A DNA stretch of 64,000 nucleotides from Cucumis sativus (lineage: Eukaryota; Streptophyta; Magnoliopsida; Cucurbitales; Cucurbitaceae). The notes beneath the pieces are model-generated. The model was not told the origin of the DNA and searched no databases. It saw nothing but the letters and a program-made list of their open reading frames with translations. Made by a program: the position numbers and the translations under genes. Location of the stretch: the NCBI RefSeq assembly GCF_000004075.3, contig NC_026655.2, positions 1,798,001 to 1,862,000 of the forward strand, read 5' to 3'. Positions 35,600-48,823 of this stretch are shown here, one piece after another (within the stretch, counting starts at the first letter, position 1; the number at the start of each line of letters is the position of its first letter).

Positions 35600-38500
35600 C
35601 ACAATTTTCTTTTCAAAACTTCTCATGTTTTGATTCTTACATCCTTTTGTTTGTTATTTTTATCTTGTACTGCTTGCCTGTTTTTTATGGCTGCAGACTT
35701 GCATTCAACACATCTATTCTAGTCTTTTGGGGGTAAAACCCCCCATTATCATGTTTGTGAAACTCATACTGATAAAGTATAAACAAGGATTGGAATTCTG
35801 AAGCATTTTTCTTCTCAACACACAAAATTTACCTTTTCACAGTTGTAAAATGCTCTCACTATGAGGGTGAGTATTGAATTTACAGCCTGAACAGAACCAA
35901 AAAACTTGATCTCAATAAAATAACTAAACAAATTTGGTTTGCCTATCTTTCATGTTATTTATTTGCTTACAAAGTAAAGGGCTAAAATTCATTGTATGTT
36001 TATCCTTAAATCATAAGGATGGATTGCACACTGTCCTTGCAAAAAATCTCACACTTCAGAGTACACGTGGGAAAATATTGTTTCATATATACATTCAGAG
36101 CGATGGATTTAGTAAGGGATCAGGGAGGCACGTGTCCTCTTCACATTTTCGATTTTTGTATTTTAATATTAATTTTGGAGTGTTAGATTATAATATATAT
36201 TAAATAATATTTTATTATTATTAAATTTTGGCACATGAGTTGGCATCTTTAATTTTATTAATTTTGGAAAACTTTATGCATGAATTCACTTACGTTACAT
36301 AAGCCTCATTATTGTAGGTCTTGAAAACAATTAATGCAACACTTGCTATCATCCATATAAGATTGCTTACTTCATCAACAAACAATAATCAATGGTTTAA
36401 ATGAACTTACAAAGTCCCTCTCGCTAGTCATTATCTCATATGATCTCTTGGGGGTCATTGATGACATTACACCCCTTTCGTCCAATACTTTTCATCGTCA
36501 TTTAATTAATATACTTTGTTTCGTATTAGATTGTTCGCCAAACTCCAATGTAAATTACTTTTTCATTTAACTAATCTTGACCACAATCTATTTAAAGTAA
36601 ATAAGCAAATCAAACAAATAGTTGAAACAAAATTGTATTGTTTAGATCTACCATACTAGTTTAATTTGGTCGTTTTTATCTACACGAAAGAACAACAACA
36701 AAAGAAAATTAAAACTTTTAAGAATTGAGATGTTAAAAATTAAAAAGTTACTGTTGATCGATGGATGAAAAGATCAAAAGATCAAACTTTAAACTTAATC
36801 ATTATTTTCCATAAATGATTTGTTTTCTCATTGACAATTCTTTCCAAATGAATGAGGTTCATAGGAAAATCAATCCAATGGAAGACAGAAAAGAAAATGG
36901 TGTTTTCTTTTTTAAAATAAGAAAGTGGTAGAAATCTAAAAGCCACAATCACTCGATATTTCTTTTTTCTTTCTAAAGTCGTTTTTTTCAAAGAAATAAT
37001 ACTAAATGCCAAATGCCAAAAGCCAAAAGCCCAAAAAGGTATCTTTGCTTCTTAATCAACCATCTGTTTGCCTAATTAACATATTTTTTCCATTTTTACC
37101 CTTTTTATTAATACCCTTCCCTTATACGCTAATGCCCTTTTTTTGTAATTGTAGGAATCTATTTCCCGCCAAATTCACTAGGCTTTTTATATATATATAT
37201 ATAATATTTTAATAAATCATACATTTTTTCTAGATATTTTTAATTTATAAATAACATGAAAATTGCATCAGACGACAAAAACATGGAAAAAAAAAACGGT
37301 TGAGAATGCATCTTTTTTCTATATTACAAAAACGACAAGTAACCCGTTATATTAGCGGACTATCATAGGGTTATCGGCTTTTAAATTTGCTATTTTTACA
37401 ATTTGTAAAATAGAGTGATATGAACTATGTTATTATTATTATTATTATTTTTACTATTTTTACAAACATCTTTTTACGATAATCCAAATATTTATTTTTA
37501 GCATAATAATTTAGTAGTAATTAGCAGGTACAATTTTCTAAACAATAATAAAAAATTTACCTTTTAATTGAATGGATAGAAATTGAATATTCGATCTAAC
37601 AAACGTGAAAAATTAGGTTTGCTTAGAATGAGTGAATTTAATGTTATTTAATGTATGTCTTATTATGGTATAATATTTATTTTTGTTATGAAATTAATAT
37701 TTTAAAATACGAATATTAATACATAGGAAGTGTTAAAAATGTAAAATGTAAATTTTAATCATTAGTTTTAAACTATACTTGTTCGTTATAACTAACTAGA
37801 CAAGTCAATGAAGAAAATAACAAATCTAATAACGAAATGTAATGAGTCATAAAGATAAAGAGAAATCGTATATATCAATTACTAGTGATCTAAATTTAAC
37901 ACGACACCTATTAACTATTGTCCATTTCAATCTCCAAATAAATAACATAAAAATGAGGTTAAATTGTAAATTTGGTCCTAGTTGAAGAAATATAAAATTT
38001 AGTCGTGAAAATTTAATTCTTATTGATTGGTAAACCCTTATGAATAAGTTCTATAGTTTGGTAAAATACTCGTAAATAGTCTCTAACGACTGAATTATGA
38101 TTAAAATGATATAGATTAAATTCATTTCTAAACTATAGGACTAAATTTTTGCATATAAGAAATAGAGAATCATATGAAAAAGAAAATTAAGAATTTGCAT
38201 ATGTAGTTTGTGTAATATGAAGTGTATTTATATAATGTATACCGGCCCTTTGTTAATGGTTACCTTAGTTGATAACGGGGCAACGGGTCCTTTATTCTTC
38301 ACCTTCAGAGCTATTTCCAACAACCGCCGCGGTCACGATAACGACACCATAAAAGCCTCCTCATATTCTTCGATTGGCTCCTTTTCTTGAGACCTCCTGA
38401 TTTCTCAATCTCCTTTCGGAATTTCAATTTCTTTGACTTGACCCATTATTCACCCTCTTCTTCGAGTTTCTTCATTGGCTTCGTGTACATTCTGTTCGTT

Positions 38501-39195
38501 AAGGGAATTTGCAATTGCCTTAATGGGTTCTGCAGCAAAGAGGGTGTTCTTAAATGGGTATTTATTTGTTGATTTGCAAGAACTTTCTGTTGGGGGTTGT
38601 GAGTTTTTCCTTTTTGTTGGTGGGTTTTGTGTGTTTTTGTGTTGGATTGGGGTGTAGAGCTGCTTTTGATTGTGTTGAGTCGAAATTTAATGTGTTCTAA
38701 CAGATGGGTTCTTTGTGGTGTTGATTGGTTTTATGGTATAGATTGATTTTCTAAAGTTTGTGAAGTAAAATGTGGCCTCAGATTTTATATTTGATTCTGT
38801 TCAGTCTCTTCGTCTGCTTGTTTCTTCTAGGTTTTGGAATTATTTATACTGTTAATTCTTGCTGCCATGAAATTGAAGTTTGTTTCGTCTCTTTTTTTTT
38901 AGGGCCGCGGGTTGGTTAACTTCACGGTGAAGGTGTTGCTCAGGTGTCCCTTTTGAGCATCAAGTTAAAAATGGGAGATGTTATACTGCTTTAGCTTCGT
39001 TTATTTAATGTGGAATTGGGATTTTGTAGTGTGATTTATTAAGTATAACGTTGGGAAGAAGTGGGCCGGCGGTACTTGAATTTAGATTGATGAACATTGT
39101 TGTCTCTTGTGTTTGATTATGGGAGTTACAACAAGAGGGAAGGATATTATTGTGAAATTTTGCTAGTATCTTTGGCTGTGGAAGTGTGTGCTGGA
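35600..39195. other. Intergenic region and leader of the POLAR-like gene
   Basis: Phosphatase 3' UTR at the left. AT-rich filler from about 36.1 to 38.2 kb includes an (ATT)n run near 37430-37450, an AT microsatellite near 37186-37203 and a palindromic element at 37968-38148. From about 38280 the sequence is less AT-rich and probably the 5' leader of the gene at 39196. A likely leader intron ends in 'tttttttttag' at 38902. No other gene seen. Confidence 0.5.
37968..38148. mobile_element. Palindromic element with 'ggtccta' ends
   Basis: Left end 'aaatttggtcctagtt' (37968-37983) is inverted at 'aactataggactaaattt' (38131-38148). Non-coding, ~180 bp. It is similar in design to the element at 22513, so it may belong to a related non-autonomous family. 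Confidence 0.5.
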
Positions 39196-42100
39196 ATGGA
39201 CTTGTGGGTAGTTGCAACTGCCGCTGGAGCTGGATGTTTAGCCAAGTATTGGCAGAAACTGTTGAAAGATGGGAATACTTCATCTCAAATGTCTTCTGGG
39301 AATTCTAGTAACGGGGAATTAGGATCTCTGGATCATCCCTTCCACCAAACAGAACAAAGAACGAAAGCAAGTGGAGATATTCATGCTGGTGAAGAAGAGG
39401 TTCTGAATGGGAGAGATTATGTTGGGAGTCGATTCAATGTGGCTTCTATTAGTGGTTTTGATTGTGAAAAGATGGATAATTTGGGTAATTGCCAGGAATA
39501 TAATGGCCTTTCAGTATCCAATTTGCCACTGGAATTATCAACGACAACGAGTAATGATCCTCAAACATTTGGGCATAGAAGTAGTGTAAACGTGAATGTG
39601 AATGATAATATGATTGATCAGCTGCCTTGTTCATCTTCTAGAGAACTGAACTGTTTTCGGCCAACTATGAGGAAAATAGGATCTCTTAGACATAAACAGT
39701 CTTATGGGAGATTTATTAGACCACTTAGTTCATTAGAAAGTTGTGTGTTGTCTCATCTCTACAAGGATCATGTTGAAATGGAAGAGTACTTCCTACATTC
39801 ATTTCAGTCGCCGTCTAAATCAACTATGAGGCGGTTTGTCGTAAATGACGGAACCCGCATAGTCAGCAGGCGAGTTAGAGATTCTTTCAGCGTTCAGGTT
39901 GATATGGATGCAAGTAACTTCCGTAAAGAACCATTTATTGGAAAGAACAGGAAGGCATATGGGATACCTTTGCTTCCAAAAATACAGTCTTTGAAGACCT
40001 CGGAGATGATAGACATCAATGGAGGAAGGAGACAAAGTGGAGCAAGCAGTGCCAGTGAAATGCATAATAAGAAGTTCCTCCATGCAAAAGGTGAATTTTA
40101 TTGTTTTATGGACCAATGAGATAACTTCCGGCTTTCACCAAATTCTTTGCTTAGTAGAATATTATTTCCATTTCCATCGAGAATAAACTTGGTAACTCAG
40201 AAATAAACTTCCTGGAACTTTAAGAAAATCTATACCTTTCTCTTAAACTCATAGTTCGAAATTTTCTGAGTCATTGTGATCTTATGCTGCATTAAGTACG
40301 GCCAATTTGTATTTGTAAAGCTATGATTTATTTGGAATGTCTTCTGTTTGAGAAGTAGGATTTTGAGGTCTTCTCAATAGAATACTAAAAGACAAATGTT
40401 CATAAAAGTGAGTGACTTATAAATTAAGATTAGATTTGCCAAGTCTAGAAGAGACCAAAATCAATGATGAAAGGGTCCTACTCCTAGTCTATGCCTATAC
40501 CTCTCAATCTTCACAATTAGGGAATTTAATGATACTTGCGATCTAAGTGATTGTCTTTAGAATGCATGAGCATTTCTCTCTACTAGGAAGATCCAATTTC
40601 AGTCTGATTTGAGCATACTTGTCTCCCATGCACATTATGTATTCAGTTCTATTTGATAAAATTGATCCTAGAGAAAGGGAGCAAGATAATATTGAAGTTT
40701 TATTTTTCTTTTCTTCTCATTTGTTCTAGTCTAGGTATTCATCACCAGTGTTCTTAATTGGTTACCACTTCATGGATTGTGCCTAAATTTACATTTTATT
40801 GTGATCACCAGATCGAATGATTCTATTCTGTCTTGGGATTTCTGTCGGCTTAATTTCCTTCATGCAAAATAAGCGTGAAATAGACAAGCTCAAAGAGTTG
40901 TTAAGGCATACTGAGAACTTGGTCCAAGATCTACAAGAGGAACTTGAGATGAAGGATTCTCTGACAGTGAAGGAACTTTCAAATGAGAATTGTGAATCAG
41001 TAGGCATATCTGAGAATTCTTTCTTTGGTGGGAAAGACCAGAATCTCAATCCTTCAGCTAAATCTGATGATAAGGAATTATTCAAACCAAACCCCGAAGA
41101 GGATTCAGATTCTCTGAGTAAAATTGAAGCTGAGCTTGAAGCAGAACTTCAGAGGTTGGGACTAAATACTGAAACATCGAGTACAGATAAAAGATTCTCT
41201 GATCTTCATGAGGTAATTGTGTCTATTCATTACATCATCAAGCATGTGCATAAACAAAGATATGGTGGCATTTTTTGTTGATTGCTTCTTCTTTCTGTAT
41301 TTACACACATGATTTCATTGTTTCGCTGCAACCATATAAATGTTATTTGTTCTTGTGGATACTCCCTTTTAAGTACATGGTCGTGTTTTTTGCTATCTTG
41401 ATTATACGTTTTTTCTCTGGAATTCAAATGTTCGGCTGTGTTTTATAGTTAGCTTTTATATTTGTGCTTATTGTTGCCAGGATCCTGAATAGGAGATATT
41501 TAGTTTAGACTGTTATTGTTGAAGTCTTTGATAACCATAAATCTAGCTTAAGATTGTCATTTAGGATCTTCATTATTTTCACATTGGCAGCCAACTGTTG
41601 TTGCGCTTATGTGTCATGGTTTGGCCCTCCATTCACAAATTAGAGAACTTGTAGAACAAATGTAAGCTATACATAAAACTCTGCACAACACAGTTTAGTT
41701 CATCGAACACATTGAAAGAGAGCATTTGATATACACGTGGAGATTGGCCGACATTTTTGTGTTTTGCGCTGCCAATGAGGGAATCAAATCGTTCTGAAGA
41801 ATGATAAAAACTAGAACTCAGTTGTTTAGTGCTCATATGGAGCAATTTCTTTTTGCAGCTTGATCAAGAATTTACAGTAGATTTTTCTGAAGGTGAGTTG
41901 AGAGCTGACATGATCAGTGAGCTAAGTCCTAAACTTCAGCGAAATCAAGATGCAAGTGAGTTTACCTCCTCGGGTAACTACACAGTTTCACCTTGGGAGC
42001 TAAGTGTTCGACTACATGAAGTCATCCAGTCAAGGCTTGAAGCACGTGTGAGAGAGCTCGAAACGGCCCTTGAGAACAGTGAGAGGAGACTTCACCACAT

Positions 42101-42614
42101 TGAAGCCAAGCGAACTGATTCTTGGAAAGAATTCACCCATAATGAAATGCTACATTCATCTAGTGAAGAAAGCCTAACTGCTCAACCCCTTGTTATGAAT
42201 TTATCAGGAGAAGCTCTAGATGCCTACAACGATGCATATAGTGAGTTAATGGATATGGACGATTCTGAAGAAGAAACTATAGATTCACCTTCAACAGGTG
42301 ATGAAAGTAAGCATTCAGAAAGCCAAACAACTGTTAACAGTCATCCATTTTCAGTTCAGAATGGGAAAAGAAACGGATCGATAAGCCTGGGTCGAATACT
42401 TGTTGAGGAGAAAATGAAAAATTCTTATAAAATGTTTGGCACAATGAAAGGAGAGTCAAATGAGATAGATGGCAGTGAAGATGAAAGCAGTGATTATGAT
42501 GATGAGATAGAAAAGCAGTTGATAAAGCAGATTGTTGAGAAAACCAGAATGGGTTCTCCTGTGGTTCGGAATGCACAAAGATGGTTATTTTCGATGGATA
42601 AAGATGATGGCTGA
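39196..42614 (+). CDS. Plant coiled-coil/TM protein, POLAR-like family
   Basis: Exons: 39196-40090, 40812-41212, 41859-42614; 683 residues. The N-terminus MDLWVVATAAGAG is hydrophobic. A conserved basic block RPLSSLESCVLSHLYKDH lies near residue 210. A hydrophobic segment (about 301-316, MILFCLGISVGLISFM) opens exon 2, followed by a charged coiled coil (EIDKLKELLRHTENLVQDLQ) and SKIEAELEAELQRLG. Exon 3 has a second helical region (SRLEARVRELETALENSE), acidic serine clusters and LGRILVEEKMKNSYKMFG. This motif order matches plant proteins I associate with POLAR and POLAR-like scaffold proteins of stomatal asymmetric division; that label is from memory and less certain than the gene model. The frame stays open upstream without an ATG, so the ATG at 39196 is chosen as start. 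The function of this copy is not known. Confidence 0.85.
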
Positions 42615-43741
42615 GGCAGTTATAGAGGATAATAGATAATGTAAGTTTAGAGATACACCCAAAAAAGAAAAAAGAGTGCTACAGTAAAAGAGCTCGGTCC
42701 CCCACATTGATCAATCATTAATGTAAACACTATAAATTATCATCAATCATTATTTTGCTTCAACGAGCGTTCATATAGTCTTTATATAGTGAATTTTATA
42801 GTTTGCGTTCAACTAGCTTTCTGTATATAGTTAATCACTGAATCTTTTAACCAAGTCTAGCTTTATTGTATGAATTACTGAATTATTGAACCATGGCACT
42901 AAGGCCATCTTTACACGAGTCTTACATAAATGAATCTTATGATCATTAACTTGTATTTTGCATCCATACTTCATAAGATGATCATTAACTTATATTTTGC
43001 ATCCATACTAACATGTGAAATCTACATTCAGTAAACAGAAAACTATGAATTATAGTTACTGTTATGTTTTAAATTATGGTTACCATTGATATTACTAAAA
43101 AAACCAACATTCGCAGGTCAATTACTTTCGCAATAATATCAAAACAAAACATGACCCAAGTCTAATAGATTTATGCAGTGATAAAATATTGAAGCTATTT
43201 GGCCTACCAACTTCAACACATTTCACTGTTGTGCACCCAGTAATGTCAACTCAACTTTTTTGAACCCTAATCATAAACTTCTCCTTTGCACCAAAGAATT
43301 TTAACAAAACTTAATCACAAACCTCTTAAGTCCAACCCATTGACACTTTACTTCAAAACACAACCAAACGACACCAACACCATAAAATACTTTTTATGGA
43401 GTTATGGGATATCATAATGGACAAAAACGAGTGCAATGTAGTATGGCTGCAAACAACACTGGGGTGCCCACCGACCATAATCGAGAAGATGGTACCCACC
43501 CTCCTAATAGAGGACAGACAAAAAAAAAACACTACTTATTTATCATTGAGAAGAAACTAGATTGGAAGTTCAATTGAAAATTCACAATCATCGAAGCAAG
43601 TCTCGAACATATGAAACAAAGTCAGAGGGTTCCAGTACGGTAGAGAATGTAGGGAAAATCTACATGGACATGGCCATAACCAAAAATGCTGGATGAAGTT
43701 GAAGTTATAACTATGGAGGATAGCACATATGGAAAAATCTA
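42615..43741. other. Convergent intergenic region
   Basis: 3' flanks of the POLAR-like gene (plus) and the glycine-rich RNA-binding protein gene (minus). No gene seen. A 39-bp-period tandem duplication lies at about 42941-43011 ('gatcattaact', 'tattttgcatccatact'). Confidence 0.6.
42941..43011. repeat. 39-bp tandem duplication
   Basis: Two neighbouring copies of 'gatcattaact(t)-tattttgcatccatact' with a period of 39 bp, differing by one or two bases. Confidence 0.7.
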
Positions 43742-45464
43742 TCAGGCTCTTTTAGCAAAGTCGTTTGAATCGTCTTCATCCCTAGCATTTTCTTCAAAAT
43801 GATCCTCTCCAGATGCCTTCATGGTGTTTGTTTCATTGCTGCCAAATTGTTCCCCCTCGCTCTTGGCAAAATAGTCACTGCTACCAAAACCTGCATTACT
43901 TTCACTACCGAATGTGTTTCCAGTAGCAAAATTGCTAGCAGCGTTGTAGCCAGCATCATTACCACCAAAGCCACCAACACTTCCACGGTTGTCACTGGCA
44001 TAATCATTACTAAAATTTCCTCCACTTCCTCCGCCATAATTGCCCCCACCCATTCCAGAATATCCACCATAACCTCCAGCACCACCACCACTATAGCCAC
44101 CACCTCCATAAGCCCCCCCGCCACCAGCTCCATAACCCCCACCACCACCATAACCTCCACCACCACCATAACCTCCACCACCACCATAACCGCCGCCACC
44201 ATAGCCGCCACCGCCATAACCACCGCCACCACCACGAGCTCTATCATTAGCATAATTCACTCTCACTCGGCGACCATGAAGGTCCTGTTGTATAAGGAAC
44301 AGAAATATTATTAACTTGAGCCATTAAATCTACTGTTTAGCAAATCTAGAGGACTAAATTAAATTAACTAAAAGAATGAATCTGGTTAATTAGTCAGTCG
44401 GTTTAATATGATTTGTTCTCGTAGATTCGAAAGTGGAACAAGTCTCCAAATTCCATACAAATATCTAAATGGCAATTTTGTATGCAAACATTACCAGCTA
44501 TTTGAGAAAATGTAGCATTCAAGGTATTGCATGAAGACATTCACACAAGATCAATTAACATAAATACATTAACTAGATACAGTCATCTTCATAAAAGTAA
44601 CTCAGTCTATAAGAATGCAGACAACTTCCATTAAGCATTATATGAGCGGTGATGCATTAATTCCACAATATATTGCAGCATATGAATATAACACTACGTT
44701 TTATCCTTTTCAATCTCAATGTCTCGACTGCAGAATCATTACCTGTCCATCCAATGCCTGGATGGCACTAGAGGCCTCCTCACTAGAGGTGTAAGTCACA
44801 AATCCAAATCCTCTGGATCTTCCAGTTTCACGGTCTACAATGACCCTAGCTATCATGGTGGCAAAGAAAAGGAGGGTAAACAAGGAAAGCAACGTTCATG
44901 GAAAAATACAGACTTGACACAATCCACTAGCTAAACAAGCAGTGTCCAGCTACACCCCCGAGCCACTGGCTCAGCCTTATAACAGAAAATATTTAATATT
45001 TAACACTAAAAGAGACATAATTCTTGGAGCAGATCTGACTATACAGGTTCCAAAGTTTGTTATTCCATATCGCATTTATGTAACGTATACTTCAAAGATA
45101 ACCTTCGCCACTAGTTGTAAATGAGTTGGGGGATATACCTTCGATTACTTCCCCATATTTGGTAAAGGCTTCCCTGAGACTTTGATCATCAGTGCTGAAC
45201 GAAATACCTGGCAAACGTAGATACAAGCACAAGAATCAAGACAAGGACAAATAAGTTGACATATACGCGTTCTTCAAAGAAAAAAATATAAGAACAATAA
45301 CAAAGTATTCTCAGAGAACCTCCGACAAAAACTTTTGAACTTTCCATGGAAGACATCCATCGTACAGCTTGAGAGAGAGACAAACTGGAACGGTGCAAAT
45401 CTAATCCAATCCTCTTATTTGCACCCTGCCTCAGTATATTTCCAAACTTACTTAAAAAAGCCAT
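43742..45464 (-). CDS. GR-RBP5: Mitochondrial glycine-rich RNA-binding protein (GR-RBP5/ORRM4-like)
   Basis: Single-RRM RNA-binding protein with a glycine-rich tail, probably mitochondrial; family members act in organelle C-to-U RNA editing and in cold or stress responses. Exons (minus): 45464-45320, 45207-45139, 44849-44743, 44284-43742; 287 residues, close to the ~289 I recall for Arabidopsis ORRM4. Residues 1-38 are Arg/Ser/Leu-rich without acidic clusters except Asp22, as in a mitochondrial presequence. The RRM covers about 43-121 with RNP2 KVFVGGI and RNP1 RGFGFVTY. From about 125 the tail is GGYGGGG repeats, then Asn/Ser/Phe/Gly-rich and a final acidic stretch. A leader intron is evident: acceptor at about 45476 and donor AACAAG|GTTTG near 46165. 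It is likely the orthologue of At1g74230, which sits beside the carrier and DNAJ genes in Arabidopsis (memory). Confidence 0.92.
44080..44240 (-). repeat. Gly-rich coding minisatellite (GGYGGGG units)
   Basis: Nine- to fifteen-base units rich in 'ccaccacc' and 'ccataacc' on the plus strand encode reiterated GGGGYGG on the minus strand. Both other frames stay open because of the bias, which creates long spurious antisense frames. Confidence 0.85.
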
Positions 45465-46205
45465 TTTGAAGCAACCTGAAAGAAATAAGTGGCGAATAAT
45501 TAACCAACAATTCAAAGGCAAAAATGAAAGTTTCCAGTCAGCCTCAAATTAAATTACATTCAACTTCTATTTCAACAAATTAAAATACACACATAAACAC
45601 TGTCGCAACACATTTCCTAACAAACTCATTGCAACAACGTACCAAATCCGACTAAACAAGAGAGTCTAAGAAAACAAACACTGAAAATGAATGAAATACG
45701 GTACATGTGTACGTAAGAACGTCCACACCTATCCCTATAAACGCCAACGTGCATAAGCTCTGTTTTGGTGGTTAATAAGAACATTTCAATCACAACAAGG
45801 TGATCCGTATTCCACACCACCAAGACAAACTTATATATCGTAAGAAACGAAACCCAATATTCCAAAACAAGACCCAAACACAAGAAATGAAAAAACAGCC
45901 CGTGACGAAGAGTTCGAATACGTAAAAGGTGAGATAGAAAAAGACTCATCGCCTATTCGCTTCTATCATTTCATCCAGTTCCCAAACCCTGAAACCCAGT
46001 GGGAAAAACTTGAAGAACAGCAAGAACACATCCATCGAGTGTTCTAGTGCGAAAATTTTTCAACGATTATACAAGAAATACAACCGGAAAAGCATAAACA
46101 AACAACAAGATAACGATCAAGAAAATAAAACATACAAAAATGATGAAGTGAGTATAGATCAAACCTTGTTCTTGCTCTTGTTCTTCGTCAACTTGCTCGC
46201 GATGC

Positions 46206-46216
46206 AAAAACCCTAG
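46206..46216. promoter_or_regulatory. Telo-box (AAACCCTA) in the GR-RBP leader
   Basis: AAAACCCTAG lies within the predicted first leader exon of the minus-strand GR-RBP gene. Telo-boxes are common near starts of plant translation-related and RNA-binding protein genes. Function here is inferred from sequence only. Confidence 0.45.
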
Positions 46217-46259
46217 AAGCTTCACTGATCAGTCGGGTGGTTTATGCCGAAAGAGAGAA

Positions 46260-48823
46260 ATGAAGAGAATATATAGAAGGAAGCAGGAGAAATCTGGGCC
46301 GTCAGATCGATTGATGACGGTGCAAATTAAGGACGCGAAAATAAAATATCTTTTTGGATATGAAATTTTAGACTTTATGACAATTTTGTAAGATTATTAT
46401 TTGGGCTAAAGTGGTAATAAAGTCTATGCTCTTCAATAATTTATTATCTGTTTGGTAATTATTTTTTTAGTACAACAATTGACGGTTGAAAGATCCGAAC
46501 TTCTCACTCAATGATAGGAAGTCGGTTAAACTGGCTTTGGCTATTTGGATCTTATTTGGTAATTACAGTTTTGTAAGAATAATATTGGGCTAACATGGTA
46601 ATGATTTATTCTTTATATTTTTATTTTGTAATGACGACGTTGTATTGGAAATCACTTGGATTCTATTTTATAACTATAATTATCATATTTTCTTATAAAT
46701 TAAATTTTTTTTTTACCTCAATGTTGTTAAGCTAAGCTCGTTTTGGGATTAAATGTCAACTTCTATTACTTCGCAATCTAAACTTTGTATCTTATAAACA
46801 TATTATATTTATATTTATTTATGAATATTTACGGTAGTTTTCAAGATAAGAATAAATTATTACATGTATACAGTATGAGACATAGTTGTAATAATAATAA
46901 TTTGGGTATAAACAAGTATTTCAACGACGTGTGATCTTAAAATCGAGACAAAGTGACATGTTTGGGTTGTTCCCCATGTTGCACCGAGATCCTATCTCCG
47001 TGCATATTGTCAACCAACCAAAACAAATAATAAACATCACAACTTGTTAGTTTTACGTATGATTGCCATACACATAGGTTTTGTCCCTAGTTCAATGATA
47101 CTGTGTGTAATTGATGATATTAAACTATTAGTCATTACTTAGTGTGTGGTCATTAAATAAATTGACCTAAGCTTACTCGATTACAACGTTTATAAAAAGT
47201 TGGCATATAAAAATAACTAACAAACCATATGCTTTTATGTAAAAAATATTAACCAACCATATGAACGTAATTAACGTGTACCCTACTATTTATTTCAAAC
47301 AACGTAGCAAATTATTCGTATTAAAACATATTACATTGAGAGGTTCGAAGATCGAAGTAGATCATAAATTTAGTCAACCTAATTATGCATGCTTAGAATA
47401 AAGTTAATTAAAACCGAACTTTGTGGAACAGATTGGTGGTGTTGGTTGGTTTTTTTCGTTCAATTTCACCGAGTATCCATATATAAAACTTATACATAAT
47501 CTATAATAGATTAAAGAATCTAATTAGCTGTCAAGTACTTGTCAGTGATTGTTATTTATAAATGACTTTTAATATATGTAAGCAGTTGATTGTTTTCTGT
47601 AAGGATTAAAGTTATCATTACAAATAAATTATAAATTTATCTGTATGTATTATTGATAATTAAAAAGTGCACGAATAGAAAAACATACTCATAAACTTTT
47701 TTTTTTTTTGTTGCGAAGTAAACAGACAATCGTTCAGCCAACAAAAAGAAAACCTAAAAAACATAATTAGATTATTTAAACAATTGAATTATTATAATTA
47801 AATAATCTATTTGTTTTAAACCAATTGCTATATAAAACTAACACGAATAGTATCGAACCATCTCCACAATAATTCTTTAAATTACTAAGAAACATTGAAT
47901 ACATCACACGAGTCTCAATTCTCGTATAAATAAGGATAGTTAAATAAATTAGTTACATCACATTTAAATGTACAATTATGTTGATAAAAAAATACACATG
48001 CAACGTGATAATACACTAGTATGACATGTTGCAATTTCACCTAATATTTAACGACGAACGTCTATCGTACATCCATTCACCAATTTGAGACACACATACA
48101 ACATATAAATATAAAATTATAACTATATACACCTTTTTTCCATCTAGCAATAACATTAGACTTAAAAAATATATAACCACTAATCGAATGGTTAACTAAC
48201 AACTAGTGATCAAAGTCACGTTAGAGAAGTTTAAAACAGAAGCTTAATAAAGGAGAGACTCTAATATGTACCTCTGGCTTATTATTAATAAATTTAAAAA
48301 ATTTAATGTGTTTACAAATCGTGTTACGTTATTAACTGTTTGAGTTTAATTGCTATATCTACCTCATTCTAAAACGGTTGATATATCAACGACTAAATTT
48401 GTAATTTTTATCTAACGGAGGGAAAAATATAGTAATGAAAATTGGTAAAAAGAAAATAATGATTAAAAACAACATTGTAAAGTTTATCTGAAATAAGTAA
48501 TAAAAAGGATTGAATAATAAACGGTTAGAAAAGAGGCGCCAAAGTGAGGCAAAGTTAGTTAATAAGAAGAGAAAGAAAAGGCTGAAACAATGGGACGCCT
48601 CATAACTTCCTTCACCACTCTTCATTTTTCCAATTTTCAGCTTTCTACTCCCTCTCTCCTAAATTCTCTCTGTTTCATCCTTTCCTTTCTCAACCCCATT
48701 TTGATTCACCCAGATTCTTTCCCTCTCAATCATTAATCCTTCTTCCCCATTCCCAATTCGGGACTGCTGTTTTTCTGGCCGTCGGAGGCCTTTTCCTTTT
48801 CATTTCTCCGGCTGCCAGTCTCT
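46260..48823. other. Divergent intergenic region
   Basis: Promoter side of the GR-RBP gene (minus) and of the serine-rich gene (plus). AT-rich, no gene seen. A small hairpin (11-bp arms with one mismatch, 46980-47004) has the sequence 'tgcaccgagat'/'atctccgtgca'. CT-rich leader sequence of the plus-strand gene appears from about 48600. Confidence 0.5.

Noticed and set aside
43819-44253. Minus-strand Val/Met-rich open frame overlapping the GR-RBP last exon
   Set aside because: Frame-shifted reading of the same glycine-rich repeat; the true frame joins the RRM exons.
43799-44314. Long plus-strand Thr/Ser/Ile-rich open frame opposite the GR-RBP gene
   Set aside because: It is the antisense shadow of the glycine-rich repeat; codon bias of GGN/TAY keeps the other frames open. 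No family resemblance.
46980-47004. Small hairpin resembling a terminator
   Set aside because: Bacterial-type terminators are not relevant in nuclear plant DNA and the stem is only 11 bp with a mismatch.
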